Positions 9,254 through 18,278 of a stretch of 64,000 nucleotides of DNA are shown piece by piece. The notes under the pieces were generated by a model. It was not told the origin of the DNA and did not search any database. It saw nothing but the letters and a program-made list of their open reading frames with translations. Location of the stretch: positions 2,934,922 to 2,998,921 of the forward strand of contig NZ_LMFS01000001.1 of NCBI RefSeq assembly GCF_001426945.1. The letters run 5' to 3'. This DNA is from Pseudolabrys sp. Root1462 (GTDB taxonomy: Bacteria; Pseudomonadota; Alphaproteobacteria; Rhizobiales; Xanthobacteraceae). Position 1 is the first letter of the stretch. Each line of letters opens with the position of its first letter. The translations under genes were made by a program, and so were the position numbers.

Positions 9254-11308
9254 ATGGAGAACCTGTGGTCCGACGAGGACGCGCGCGCGGCGGTCACGAC
9301 TTACGCCGGACAGGACGTCAATGAGGACGTGGCGCTGCGCACCTATACGACGCGGTTGCTCGGCGGCGAGCCGCGCCTGGTGCAGCACGGCGGCGGCAAC
9401 ACATCGGTAAAGACGAAAGTGACTGACAGGCTCGGCCGGATCATCGACGTGCTCTGCGTCAAAGGCTCGGGCTGGGACATGGGCACGATCGAGCCGCCGG
9501 GCCTGCCCGCCGTGAAACTCGCGCCGCTCATCGAACTTACCGCGCTCGATGCGCTGAGCGACGAGGACATGGTCAACCTGCAACGAACCAACCTGATCGA
9601 TGCCGGCTCGCCGACACCATCCGTCGAGACGCTGCTGCACGCCTTCATCCCGCACAAATTCGTCGATCACACCCATGCCAACGCGACCTTGTCGCTGTGC
9701 GACCGGCCGGACGGCATGGAGCTGTGCAAACAGGTGTTCGGGCCGAAGGTGCCGGTGATCCCCTTCGTCATGCCGGGATTTGCGCTGGCGAAGAAGGCGA
9801 AGGAAACCTTCGACGCCCATCCCGATTGCATCGGCCTGATGCTGCACAAGCACGGCCTGTTCACGTTCGGCGCCACGGCGCGCGAAGCCTATGACCGCAT
9901 GATCGAGCTGGTCAGCCTCGCCGAGCAGGAGCTGGCCAAGGGCGCGGGCAAGACGCTGGTACAGGTCAAGCTGCCGACGCAACTCGCCAGCGCCGCCGAG
10001 ATCGCGCCGATCCTGCGCGGCCTCCTGGCGACGCCGATCGACAAGGCCGAAGGCCGCTACGCGCGCGCCGTGCTCGATCATCGCGCCACGCCGAAGGTGA
10101 TCGAATATGTGAATGGCGCCGACCTCGCCCGCTACAGCCAGCAGGGTCCGGTGACGCCGGATCACGTGATCCGCACCAAGCCCAAGCCCGTCATCCTCCC
10201 CGCCCCCGAAGCCGGCAAGCTGGATGATTTCGCCAAGGCGGCACGCGCCGCGATCGAGAGTTTCCGCGCCGACTACCGCGCCTATTTCGAGCGTCACAAC
10301 GCCAACGCCAATCCGAAGAAAAAGCCGCTCGACGATACGCCCCGCGTCGCGCTGGTGCCGGGCGTCGGCCTGTTCGGTATCGGCCCGACAGCGAAAGACG
10401 CCGCTGTTACCGCCGACATCGCCGAGACCTGCGCCTCCGTCGTGCTCGATGCCGAGAAGACCGGGCGCTTCGAGACCATCACCGAGGCCGACCAGTTCGA
10501 TATGGAGTACTGGTCGCTGGAGCAGGCCAAGCTCGGCAAGTCGCAACCGAAACCGCTGCAGGGCCAGATCGCCGTCGTCACCGGCGGCGCCGGCACCATC
10601 GGCAGGGCGACCGCCGCGGCGCTCAAGCGCGAGGGCGCCGAGATCGTGCTGTTCGACCTCGACGCCGGGGCCGTGAAGGCCGCGGCCAAGTCACTGGGCG
10701 GGCTGGGGATTCAATGTGACGTGACGAACCGCCCCTCGGTCGATGCCGCCTTTAAGGCGCTGGCCGAGAGGTTTGGCGGTGTCGATATCCTGGTCTCGAA
10801 CGCAGGTGCTGCCTGGCAGGGCCGTATCGGCGAAGTGGACGACGCCGTGCTGCGCGAGAGCTTCGAACTCAACTTCTTCGGCGCGCAGAACGTGGCGCAG
10901 GCAGCGGTGAAGGTCATGCTGACGCAGGCGACCGGCGGCACGCTCTTGTTCAACATCTCCAAGCAGGCGGTGAACCCGGGGCCGAACTTCGGCCCCTACG
11001 GCCTGCCCAAGGCGGCGGCGCTGGCGCTGATGCGGCAATACGCCATCGACTACGGCGCCGATGGCATCACCGCGAACGGCGTCAATGCCGACCGCATCCG
11101 CTCCGGGCTATTGACCGACGACATGGTCGCGGCGCGCTCGAAAGCGCGCGGCGTGTCGGAGGGCGATTACATGAGCGGCAACCTGCTCGGCCGCGAGGTA
11201 CGCGCCGCGGATGTGGCGGACGCCTTTGTTGCGCTGGCGCTGGCACGCAAAACCACCGGCGCCGTGCTGACCGTCGATGGCGGCAATATCGCCGCGGCGC
11301 TGCGTTGA
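9254..11308 (+). CDS. Bifunctional class II aldolase / short-chain dehydrogenase fusion
   Basis: A 684-residue two-domain protein. Residues 1 to about 420 form a class II (zinc) aldolase of the RhaD/fuculose-aldolase type with the HxH metal pair H139/H141 in DHTHAN and HKHGLFTFG near 198. Residues 435-684 form an SDR with TGGAGTIG (443-450), NAG (516-518) and YGLPK (Y582/K586). The fusion is generally annotated as rhamnulose-1-phosphate aldolase/lactaldehyde dehydrogenase. Here it directly follows mtnA. The likelier reaction is therefore cleavage of methylthioribulose-1-phosphate or 5-deoxyribulose-1-phosphate to dihydroxyacetone phosphate and an aldehyde, which the SDR half then converts. 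That is inference from context. No rhamnose genes are seen. Confidence 0.9.
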   Translation: MENLWSDEDARAAVTTYAGQDVNEDVALRTYTTRLLGGEPRLVQHGGGNTSVKTKVTDRLGRIIDVLCVKGSGWDMGTIEPPGLPAVKLAPLIELTALDALSDEDMVNLQRTNLIDAGSPTPSVETLLHAFIPHKFVDHTHANATLSLCDRPDGMELCKQVFGPKVPVIPFVMPGFALAKKAKETFDAHPDCIGLMLHKHGLFTFGATAREAYDRMIELVSLAEQELAKGAGKTLVQVKLPTQLASAAEIAPILRGLLATPIDKAEGRYARAVLDHRATPKVIEYVNGADLARYSQQGPVTPDHVIRTKPKPVILPAPEAGKLDDFAKAARAAIESFRADYRAYFERHNANANPKKKPLDDTPRVALVPGVGLFGIGPTAKDAAVTADIAETCASVVLDAEKTGRFETITEADQFDMEYWSLEQAKLGKSQPKPLQGQIAVVTGGAGTIGRATAAALKREGAEIVLFDLDAGAVKAAAKSLGGLGIQCDVTNRPSVDAAFKALAERFGGVDILVSNAGAAWQGRIGEVDDAVLRESFELNFFGAQNVAQAAVKVMLTQATGGTLLFNISKQAVNPGPNFGPYGLPKAAALALMRQYAIDYGADGITANGVNADRIRSGLLTDDMVAARSKARGVSEGDYMSGNLLGREVRAADVADAFVALALARKTTGAVLTVDGGNIAAALR

Positions 11309-11419
11309 CGTGACTGGACCGTGGCATTCGGCCTCGCGGCGGACTATAGAGCCGATCTAACAGGTGGGAGACGGAAGCCAGGGAACTCCCCCGGCTTTCT
11401 ATCTTATGGAGATGCGTCA

Positions 11420-12268
11420 ATGCGCGCAGAGAGCAACGTAGATCCAAAAACCGTTGAAGGCTTCGGGAGCGAGTGGCAGTCATTTGACCACTCGGACGAC
11501 ACGCTTTCGGCTATGACGCGCGAACAGATTTTTGACGCTTACTTTGGCATTTTCCCGTGGGACATGTTGCCGGCTCATCCCGTGGGAGCCGATTTGGGTT
11601 GCGGCAGCGGTCGATGGGCTGCGCTCGTTGCACCGAAGGTCGGAAAACTGTATGCCGTCGATGCCAGCGCCATGGCATTGGCTGTTGCCAAGAATAATCT
11701 TACAAATCATAGCAACGTAGAATTCCATCATTGTGACGTTTCACAGCTACCATTTCCGGCAGGATCGCTAGATTTTGCGTTTTCTCTGGGCGTCTTGCAC
11801 CATCTTCCAGATACTCAGCGCGCACTTTCGGACATCGCAAGTCGATTGAAGCCGGGCGCTCCCTTCCTCGTATATTTGTACTATTCGATGGATAATCGGC
11901 CGGTCTGGTTCAGGTCCATTTGGGTGATGACAGATTGGCTACGCCTTGGAATCTCACGACTGCCGCATGCACTAAAAATCGGTAGCACGACCGCTCTGGC
12001 GGGCCTAGTCTACTGGCCGCTGGCACGGATCGCTCGTCTCCTGGAAAAACTGGGACTGCGCTTCGAACATATTCCCTTGGCCTTCTATCGCGACAAGCCG
12101 TTTTATGTGTTGCGAACGGACGCGTATGATCGATTTTCGACGAGGCTCGAGCAACGGTTCTCCAAGCTCGAAATCCAGGCCATGTTACTGAGGGCCGGCT
12201 TTACTGACATTCGTTTTTCTGACCACGAGCCGTATTGGTGCGCGGTCGGCATTCGAGCGGGCGGCTAG
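11420..12268 (+). CDS. Class I SAM-dependent methyltransferase
   Basis: A 282-residue protein from the ATG at 11420, which is preceded by GGAG about 8 bases upstream. An open frame reaches back to 11321 but lacks a good site. The Rossmann core begins with ADLGCGSGRWA (motif I), then DASAMAL (motif II acidic loop) and FAFSLGVLHHLPD, the usual Methyltransf_11 pattern. The C-terminal third is hydrophobic and may include a membrane-associated helix pair (around TTALAGLVYWPLARIARLL). The acceptor is unknown. It opens the polysaccharide locus and is convergent with the transaldolase gene. Base composition is lower in GC than the preceding metabolic genes. Confidence 0.82.
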   Translation: MRAESNVDPKTVEGFGSEWQSFDHSDDTLSAMTREQIFDAYFGIFPWDMLPAHPVGADLGCGSGRWAALVAPKVGKLYAVDASAMALAVAKNNLTNHSNVEFHHCDVSQLPFPAGSLDFAFSLGVLHHLPDTQRALSDIASRLKPGAPFLVYLYYSMDNRPVWFRSIWVMTDWLRLGISRLPHALKIGSTTALAGLVYWPLARIARLLEKLGLRFEHIPLAFYRDKPFYVLRTDAYDRFSTRLEQRFSKLEIQAMLLRAGFTDIRFSDHEPYWCAVGIRAGG

Positions 12269-12317
12269 CGACCCTCATTCCGAAATACGCCAGTGCTTGA
12301 AACGTAACGACACAGCC

Positions 12318-13049
12318 TCACGTGGCCAGCGACAATCCCGCCGCCAGGGCGTCCGCGCGGAACGCCTTGACCGCCGCGAGCGACAATTCCGCGCCGGTCT
12401 TGGTGCCGAGATTGGGCAGCTTCTTGAGAACATCGGCGGGCGCGGTGATGATGTGGCAGCCCATCATGTCGGCTTCGACGACGTTGAAGACCTCGCGAGT
12501 CGAGGCCCAGATGACCTCGACGGTTTTGGTCGCGCGCGCGCGGGCGATCGCCTGCTGCATGATCGGGCGATAATCGATGCCAAAATCGGCAAGCCGGCCG
12601 GCAAACACCGACACGACCGACGGTGCGCCGCCGTCGAGCGCGGCAACGCCCTGTTCGACCTGCTCGCTGGTGAACAAAGCCGTCAGGTTGATCTTGATGC
12701 CCTCATGCGAGAGCTTGCGCACCATGTCGAACAGCGGCTCGTTGCGCGTCGTGGTCACCGGCAGCTTGACGTAGACGTTGCTGCCCCAAGAATTGATGAC
12801 GCGGGCCTGCGCTTCCATTTCGGGCATGTCGTCGGAAAACACCTCGAAGGAAATATGCCGGTCCGGGACGGCGTCGACGAGATCGCGGCCGAAGGTGGCG
12901 TAGTCCTTCACGCCGGCCTGCTTGAGCAACGAAGGGTTGGTCGTGAAACCGGCGATCCATTTGTTCTTGGCCATCTCCACGATCTGCGCCTTGTCGGCGC
13001 CGTCGGTAAACAGCTTCACTTTCAATCCAGCTAGCGTTGCAATTGTCAC
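12318..13049 (-). CDS. Transaldolase / fructose-6-phosphate aldolase family protein
   Basis: A 243-residue TIM-barrel enzyme of the short transaldolase family. The segments TTNPSLLKQAG, YVKLPVTTT (carrying the Schiff-base-type lysine) and INLTALFTSEQ are characteristic. Family members move a dihydroxyacetone unit between sugar phosphates. Its place beside a SIS-domain isomerase and near a two-subunit transketolase suggests that it helps build a 7- or 8-carbon sugar phosphate for surface polysaccharide rather than serving central metabolism. It is divergent from the SIS gene (13184), with about 130 bases between that could hold both promoters. Confidence 0.85.
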   Translation of the reverse strand: MTIATLAGLKVKLFTDGADKAQIVEMAKNKWIAGFTTNPSLLKQAGVKDYATFGRDLVDAVPDRHISFEVFSDDMPEMEAQARVINSWGSNVYVKLPVTTTRNEPLFDMVRKLSHEGIKINLTALFTSEQVEQGVAALDGGAPSVVSVFAGRLADFGIDYRPIMQQAIARARATKTVEVIWASTREVFNVVEADMMGCHIITAPADVLKKLPNLGTKTGAELSLAAVKAFRADALAAGLSLAT

Positions 13050-13183
13050 GACATGCTCCTTACGGCCCCGAAACCGGGCACTCTATAAGCCATTTTCGGC
13101 GGCTGGGACACTGGAAGGGCCGCCTTGCAGGGGAACTATGAAAATGCAACTTTCCGCCGTTCATGGCGAGGAAAGTGCTCCCG

Positions 13184-13786
13184 ATGTCCTTCGATATAAA
13201 CGCCTATTACCGCAGCGAGTTCGCCGAGCAGCGCGAGGTCGCGCAGGCGACCGAGAAGGCTCTCGCCGCATCCTTTGCCGGTCTGGTCGCCGCCTGTGCG
13301 AAGTCGGTGCGGGCCAGCGGCAAGCTCATGTTCTTCGGCAATGGCGGCAGCGCCGCCGACGCCCAGCACCTCGCGACCGAACTGACCATCCGCTACAAGA
13401 CGGATCGCGCCGCCATCGCCGCGCTGGCGCTGACCACCGATTCGTCGGCGCTGACGGCCTGCGCCAACGACTTCGGATTCGACCAGATATTCGCGCGTCA
13501 GATTGAGGCGCTCGGCCGGCCCGGCGACGTCGCGCTCGGCATCACAACCTCGGGAAAGAGTGCTAACGTCACCTTGGGGCTGCGGCAGGCCAAGGAAATG
13601 GGTCTCGTCACCGCGGCATTGTCCGGCAAGGACGGCGGCGACCTCCCTGGCCTCGCCGATCACCTGCTCGTCGTCCCGAGTGGTACCACTGCCCGCATCC
13701 AGGAAATGCATATCACGCTGGGACAGATGCTGTGCGGCGCGCTGGAAATTGAACTGTTCGCCGAAGGCGACGTTCAAGGACTCTGA
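13184..13786 (+). CDS. SIS-domain sugar-phosphate isomerase (GmhA-like)
   Basis: A 200-residue protein with one SIS domain. FFGNGGSAADAQHLATEL near residue 50 and TTSGKSANV near 125 match the phosphate-binding loops of sedoheptulose-7-phosphate isomerase (GmhA). The conserved EMHITLGQMLC helix closes the domain. I prefer the ATG at 13184, with GAGGAAAG about 8 bases upstream, over the in-frame ATG at 13163. GmhA isomerises sedoheptulose-7-phosphate to heptose-7-phosphate in the first committed step of heptose synthesis. A second, diverged SIS gene is at 24924-25529, so one may act on a different chain length. The last 13 bases overlap the convergent acyltransferase gene. Confidence 0.85.
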   Translation: MSFDINAYYRSEFAEQREVAQATEKALAASFAGLVAACAKSVRASGKLMFFGNGGSAADAQHLATELTIRYKTDRAAIAALALTTDSSALTACANDFGFDQIFARQIEALGRPGDVALGITTSGKSANVTLGLRQAKEMGLVTAALSGKDGGDLPGLADHLLVVPSGTTARIQEMHITLGQMLCGALEIELFAEGDVQGL

Positions 13787-14892
13787 ACGGTCTTGTCAGG
13801 CTTAACCAGGGGCCTGCTGCCGAGCCAGCCATCGACAGCGCGGCCTGCCGATCGCGACCAGCGCGTTGGCAGCAGATCGATCCAGCGATACATCGCAATC
13901 GATACGGCAAAGACGACGACGATCGTCGCCGAGGCGGCGGCGGGCGTAGCGAGATTCGGCGGCACGTTAAGCACCAGCCAAGAGGTCAGGCTACAGATAA
14001 TTGGTACGTGGATCAGGTAGAGCACGAAGGAGATTCGTCCCAGCAGCCGCCCCACCGCACCGCCCAGTACCGCCTGCAACAACGGCCAATTTAGAATCGC
14101 AGCGACTAACATGGTGGCGCCAAGCATGTGCCAGTAAAGCCCGTCAATGGCGGGGAGGCCAAGGCGATGCAGCCAAATCTGTGGCGCTGATACGAGCAAC
14201 AAGCCAGTGAGAAAGACCGCAGCCTTCCATGCGGTGCCATTCTGCGCCTGGCCCAAGTCATTGCGATATTCATGCAAGAGCGCGCCGACCGGAAACAACA
14301 ATACGTAGTCGCCCCAATAGCCGACGCTGAGCAAGATATAGCACATCGCCCGAATCCTAGGCGTACGGCCGGCGGCATTGACCAGGAAGACAAAAAGGCT
14401 TCCAATTAATTCGGGACGCATGGTCCACAGATTGCAATTGTAATCTGAGTGGCCGTTGACAAAGACACCGTACACTGTCTCGACTACCATCGCTTTGAAG
14501 GATGAATCGAACTTGTACCAACTCGCGAGCCACCAGCTTCCCGTTAATGCCGCTGCTTCCTGATTTTTGTATAGATGGAGCGCCAGCAGAGCCCACGCAA
14601 ACAACGAGGTGACTAGCATCGGGATAACGAGGCGCATATAACGTCGCACTACTTGCGCCGGGAAACTGAGTCCCGACCTTTGGGCGAGCTCAGAGAGCAC
14701 ATAACCGCTAAGAACAAAGAATATGCAAACTGCGCCGTTGCCGTTAAATATCCATCCATTGCCTACGAGAGCTAAAGATAAGTGCCCAAAAAAAACAACA
14801 CAGGACGCCACACCTCGAACGCCGTCGAGGTGAGCCTCCCGCGCCATTTTGACGGGTCTCAAATATGTTTCGTCGTTGCTCGCAGTCGCCAC
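13774..14892 (-). CDS. Acyltransferase 3 family membrane protein (sugar O-acyltransferase)
   Basis: A 372-residue polytopic protein. The N terminus has the Acyl_transf_3 signature LDGVRGVASCVVFFGH and then GNGAVCIFFVLSGYVLS, with the conserved arginine and histidine of the OafA/NodX/ExoZ family. It has about ten hydrophobic helices. These inner-membrane enzymes transfer acetyl or other acyl groups to cell-surface sugars. I chose the GTG at 14892 because GAGAGGA lies 5-6 bases upstream. An internal ATG at 14847 is possible. Its 3' end overlaps the convergent SIS gene by 13 bases. It sits at the downstream end of the long minus-strand polysaccharide array. Confidence 0.88.
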   Translation of the reverse strand: MATASNDETYLRPVKMAREAHLDGVRGVASCVVFFGHLSLALVGNGWIFNGNGAVCIFFVLSGYVLSELAQRSGLSFPAQVVRRYMRLVIPMLVTSLFAWALLALHLYKNQEAAALTGSWWLASWYKFDSSFKAMVVETVYGVFVNGHSDYNCNLWTMRPELIGSLFVFLVNAAGRTPRIRAMCYILLSVGYWGDYVLLFPVGALLHEYRNDLGQAQNGTAWKAAVFLTGLLLVSAPQIWLHRLGLPAIDGLYWHMLGATMLVAAILNWPLLQAVLGGAVGRLLGRISFVLYLIHVPIICSLTSWLVLNVPPNLATPAAASATIVVVFAVSIAMYRWIDLLPTRWSRSAGRAVDGWLGSRPLVKPDKTVQSP

Positions 14893-14920
14893 TGCATCCT
14901 CTCAGCTTAAGGCCGCCTGA

Positions 14921-15583
14921 TTACTCGAACCAGATGTATTCGTAATCGCCAGTATAACCCGCCTGTTTGAAGATGAAGGCCCATTCATCCGGCGTGGCGA
15001 AGGCCCGGCAGGTGAGCTGCCAGTACATCAGGTTCACTTTCTCGCGTTCGTTGCGATAGGTCTCGACGCAGATGTACTTGTTGCCGCGGCTGACGCGCTC
15101 GATCTCCTTGAGTGCGGCGTGCAGATCGTAGTTGTACAGGTTGTGCAGCGTGGTGATCGAAATCACCAGATCGAAATGCTTGTCGGGGAACGGCAGCTTG
15201 TTGGCGTTGGCGACCTGAACGAACGGCTTGACGTCGTCCATGGTGTGCTCGATGGCGTATTTCGAGATGTCGATGCCGGCGACCTCGAGGCCGGGCACGG
15301 CCTCTTTGAAGTCATGCAGCAGAAAGCCCTTGCCCGAACCGACGTCGAGCACGCGCATGCCCGGCTTGAGGCCGTAGGCCGCCACCATCGCGTCCGCGAC
15401 CTTGCGCCAGCGGCCGTCATACTTGTAGCCGCCATAGCCGGTCTCGCGGCTGCCGTCCCAGTAATCGTGGTCGAACTGGATCGCAAGCTCGGCGACCTCG
15501 GCCTTGTCGCGCTGTGTGACGCGCGCCAGATAATCGCGCTTGGTCGATTTGTGAATGAGGCTGACGAAATCACGGTAGGCCAT
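14921..15583 (-). CDS. Class I SAM-dependent methyltransferase
   Basis: A 220-residue protein starting at the ATG at 15583, with GGAG 7-8 bases upstream. A TTG at 15589 is also in frame. Motif I is VLDVGSGKGFLLHDF, followed by VAGIDISKYAIEH and FDLVISITTLHNL. The N-terminal part (YWDGSRETGYGGYKYDGRW) resembles methyltransferases found in surface-sugar loci. The acceptor is unknown: the sugar hydroxyl of a nucleotide sugar or of the finished chain. The gene follows the kinase-like gene by 16 bases and is likely in the same operon. Confidence 0.85.
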   Translation of the reverse strand: MAYRDFVSLIHKSTKRDYLARVTQRDKAEVAELAIQFDHDYWDGSRETGYGGYKYDGRWRKVADAMVAAYGLKPGMRVLDVGSGKGFLLHDFKEAVPGLEVAGIDISKYAIEHTMDDVKPFVQVANANKLPFPDKHFDLVISITTLHNLYNYDLHAALKEIERVSRGNKYICVETYRNEREKVNLMYWQLTCRAFATPDEWAFIFKQAGYTGDYEYIWFE

Positions 15584-15599
15584 AAGCAAGCTCCGAGGT

Positions 15600-16607
15600 T
15601 CAAGAGGTCACAAGGTCGAGATAGCGTTCGGCGGTGCGCAACTGGCGCGCCGCCCGTATTTCATGATCCTGCGCCGAGGCGAAGGCGCGACGGCGCGCGC
15701 CGACCGGCGAGAACTCGTTGAGCATGATGCATACCCATTTGACCCGGTAGGCGTCGAGCAGTGCGCGCGCGCGCCACAGATCGTCTTCCGCCAGATCGAG
15801 CGCGGCCGCGACCTTGCCGGTGAAGGCATCGTAATGATTGAGGGGCACCGCAAGCTCCGGCTGGCAGAAGAAATCGCAGATCAGCTTGGCGGGATCGTCG
15901 CGCCCGGCATATTCGAAATCGAGGAAGCTGGCGCGGCCCTGCTCGTCGATCAGGGCGTTGTGAAAACCGAAGTCGGACGGCGACACGATCTCACGGCCGA
16001 TCGCCGCGTCGGGGGCGACGCCGCGGGCCTGCGCCTCGCGCAGGATGGTCGCGTGCACCTGGCGCCATACCGGATTGAGCCGTGTCTCGACGAAGGCGCG
16101 CGCCGCGGCGACATGCGGCACGGCGTCGTCGAACTCGACGAGACGGGCCACGCGCCGGTCCACAATGTCGATGTGGCTGGCCAGCGAGAAACACGCCTCC
16201 GACGCCGGCGCTAAGTCGCGCGGCTGGCGTGGGGCGCCGTTGATGGCGATGGCGAAGTCGGCCGCCTGCCCGGTCAGATCGGCGTCTGCCGAGGGAGCGC
16301 GGCGGCCCTGGACGAAGCTGTAGAGCGCCGTGTGCTGCGCCGGATCGCTGGCGAGCGGCTGCGGCACGTTGCGCACACCACGGGCGCCGATATAGCCGAG
16401 AAAGCGCCATTCGGCCTGCAGCCGGTCGCGCGGGTCGCGCGGGTCGTGGTGGTAGCACTTGAGCACAACGGCCGTGCCATCGCCGAGCGTGACGCGAAAG
16501 ACGCGATTATTGCGGCCGCCGGCCAGCACCTCGATCTGCTTGGGCGCGCCAAGCCCAGCTTGTCCGGTGAGCGAGCCGGCGAGGTCCTCCGGCGCCGCTG
16601 TGCTCAT
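15600..16607 (-). CDS. Aminoglycoside phosphotransferase / choline kinase-like kinase
   Basis: A 335-residue protein from the ATG at 16607. Its start overlaps the HAD-gene stop as ATGA, which fixes the start. It has an APH/ChoK-type fold: a glycine-rich GGRNNRVFRVTLGDG and VVLKCYHHD lysine in the N lobe. The Brenner-type catalytic loop reads SPSDFGFHNALID in place of the usual HxD, and FLDFEYAGRDDPAKLICDF is the metal-binding DxE/D segment. The substitution of HGD by SPSDFGFHN is seen in a subset of the family. It probably phosphorylates a sugar or small hydroxylated compound. Coupling to a HAD hydrolase and an alcohol dehydrogenase points to modified-sugar synthesis. Confidence 0.8.
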   Translation of the reverse strand: MSTAAPEDLAGSLTGQAGLGAPKQIEVLAGGRNNRVFRVTLGDGTAVVLKCYHHDPRDPRDRLQAEWRFLGYIGARGVRNVPQPLASDPAQHTALYSFVQGRRAPSADADLTGQAADFAIAINGAPRQPRDLAPASEACFSLASHIDIVDRRVARLVEFDDAVPHVAAARAFVETRLNPVWRQVHATILREAQARGVAPDAAIGREIVSPSDFGFHNALIDEQGRASFLDFEYAGRDDPAKLICDFFCQPELAVPLNHYDAFTGKVAAALDLAEDDLWRARALLDAYRVKWVCIMLNEFSPVGARRRAFASAQDHEIRAARQLRTAERYLDLVTS

Positions 16608-17206
16608 AGAGCGGCCCCAAGCAGCCGGACGGACACCTCGTCCCAGGACCGGCACACCTCGAAGCGCTCGTCGCTCAGCCCGGTGGGCGCGAACAGGATG
16701 CGCCGGCACGCCGCCGGCAGGCCCGGCATCGCCAGGATCTCCGGCAGATCGTCGATGAAGGCATCGACCGCGAGCGCCGCGGCGCGGGAGATCTTCTGCT
16801 CCTTGGTTTCCTCAAAGAATATCTGGCTTTCAGGGACGGCCGCGTCGCCGGCCAGATTGCAGTCGCGCAGGAAGGCGCACGCCGACTCGTGCATGTCGTA
16901 TTTCGGCCCGAGCAGCGGATGGCGCGTCTTGTGGCTGACGACGAAGACATCGTGACCCGCCGCGCGCGCCCGCGCCACGAATTCGCTGACGCCTTCATAG
17001 GGCCGCGCCAGTTCCATGCGCGAGCCGTAGACATAGCCTTGCAACTCGGTGAAATCGTCCTTGCGGCCGGAGCCGTTGAGGAAATCGCGAACCGCGTTCT
17101 TGTCGGTGGGCAGCGCCGCGTCGATCAGCCCGCGCTCGAGCGCAGCGGCGTGAAACACACCTTCGTAGTCGGCGATGGTGTTGTCAAAATCGACGCCAAT
17201 GCGCAT
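16604..17206 (-). CDS. HAD-superfamily hydrolase (probable sugar phosphatase)
   Basis: A 200-residue HAD protein. Motif I is DFDNTIADY at residues 6-14 (nucleophile D6 and acid D8), motif II is FVVSHKT, and the motif IV-like acidic pair is in AFIDDLPE. It would remove phosphate from a small metabolite. In a heptose- or octose-like pathway this would be the GmhB-type step, although it is not a close GmhB look-alike. It starts 4 bases after the dehydrogenase stop and overlaps the kinase-like gene by ATGA, so translation of the three is probably coupled. Confidence 0.82.
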   Translation of the reverse strand: MRIGVDFDNTIADYEGVFHAAALERGLIDAALPTDKNAVRDFLNGSGRKDDFTELQGYVYGSRMELARPYEGVSEFVARARAAGHDVFVVSHKTRHPLLGPKYDMHESACAFLRDCNLAGDAAVPESQIFFEETKEQKISRAAALAVDAFIDDLPEILAMPGLPAACRRILFAPTGLSDERFEVCRSWDEVSVRLLGAAL

Positions 17207-17210
17207 GAGA

Positions 17211-18251
17211 TCATGTCTTCGACATATCGATCAGCGGACGGCCGATCTTGCCGCTGCGCAGATCCTCGAGCGCCTCGTTGATGTCCTCCAGCCGGTAAGG
17301 CTCGGACAGCAACTGGCGCACCGGGAAACGGTTGCTGGCGATTAGCCGGCCGAAGCGCGGATAATCGCGATCGGGAACGCTGTCACCGCCCCAGGTGCCC
17401 ATCAGGCTCTTGCCCTGGTTGAACACCGACGGGCTGATGGTGAACTGGGCGTCGTAGCGCGCATTGCCGATGACCACAGCGCGGCCGCCCTGCTGGCGCG
17501 TGGCGTTGACCGCATCGCCCATGACGGCGGGGACGCCGGTGGCCTCGGCCGAAAGATCGACGCCCTGCGGCACGATCGCCTTGATCTGGCCGACGACATC
17601 GCCGGCCGCCGGATCGATCACGTGGGTGGCGCCAAAAGTCTTGGCGAGGGCTCGGCGCGATTCCTTGAGGTCGACGCCGATCACCGGATTGGCGCCGGCC
17701 AGCGCCGCCGCCATCACCGCGTTGAGGCCGATGCCGCCGGTGCCGAACACGGCAACCGCGTCGCCGGCCTTGACGTTGAGCACGTTGAACACGGCGCCCA
17801 TGCCGGTCGGCGCGGCGCAGCCGAGCAGCACCGCGACATCCATGCCCATGCCCGCCGGCAGCAGCGTCAGGCGGTTCTCGCTGACCACGGCGTGGCGCTG
17901 GAACGTGGTGACGCCGCCGGCATTCACCTTCTTGCCGTCCCATTCATAGACCGCGCCACCGGCCTCGATGCCGGTGCCCTTGATCCAGGACAGCACGACC
18001 TTGTCGCCGGCCTTCACCTTGGTTACGGCCGAACCGCAGTCGACCACAGTGCCGGAGCCCTCGTGGCCCAGACAATGCGGACACCACTTGTCCTCGCCCT
18101 TGGCGCCGGAGACTTCGAGCAACTGCGTACCGCAGGCGCCAGAATAGGCGATCTCGACCAGCACCTGCCCTGGCTTCAGCTTCGGCATATCGATGGTTTC
18201 AATGACCAGCGGCTTGCCGGTTTCAACCAGAAGGGCAGCTTCGGTTTTCAT
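17211..18251 (-). CDS. Zinc-dependent alcohol dehydrogenase family protein
   Basis: A 346-residue medium-chain dehydrogenase. The catalytic-zinc residues appear as GACGTQLLE (Cys) and CLGHEGSGTVV (His-Glu). The Rossmann motif VAVFGTGGIGLNAV is near residue 170. The structural-zinc four-cysteine lobe is absent: the region from about 90 to 110 reads IKGTGIEAGGAVYEWDG. NAD preference is suggested by GVDLKESR. It lies between transketolase and HAD genes with 4- and 27-base gaps, so oxidation of a sugar or polyol intermediate in this operon is likely. The true substrate is unknown. Confidence 0.87.
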   Translation of the reverse strand: MKTEAALLVETGKPLVIETIDMPKLKPGQVLVEIAYSGACGTQLLEVSGAKGEDKWCPHCLGHEGSGTVVDCGSAVTKVKAGDKVVLSWIKGTGIEAGGAVYEWDGKKVNAGGVTTFQRHAVVSENRLTLLPAGMGMDVAVLLGCAAPTGMGAVFNVLNVKAGDAVAVFGTGGIGLNAVMAAALAGANPVIGVDLKESRRALAKTFGATHVIDPAAGDVVGQIKAIVPQGVDLSAEATGVPAVMGDAVNATRQQGGRAVVIGNARYDAQFTISPSVFNQGKSLMGTWGGDSVPDRDYPRFGRLIASNRFPVRQLLSEPYRLEDINEALEDLRSGKIGRPLIDMSKT

Positions 18252-18278
18252 TGGGCCCGTATCTTTGCGGTTTGGCGG

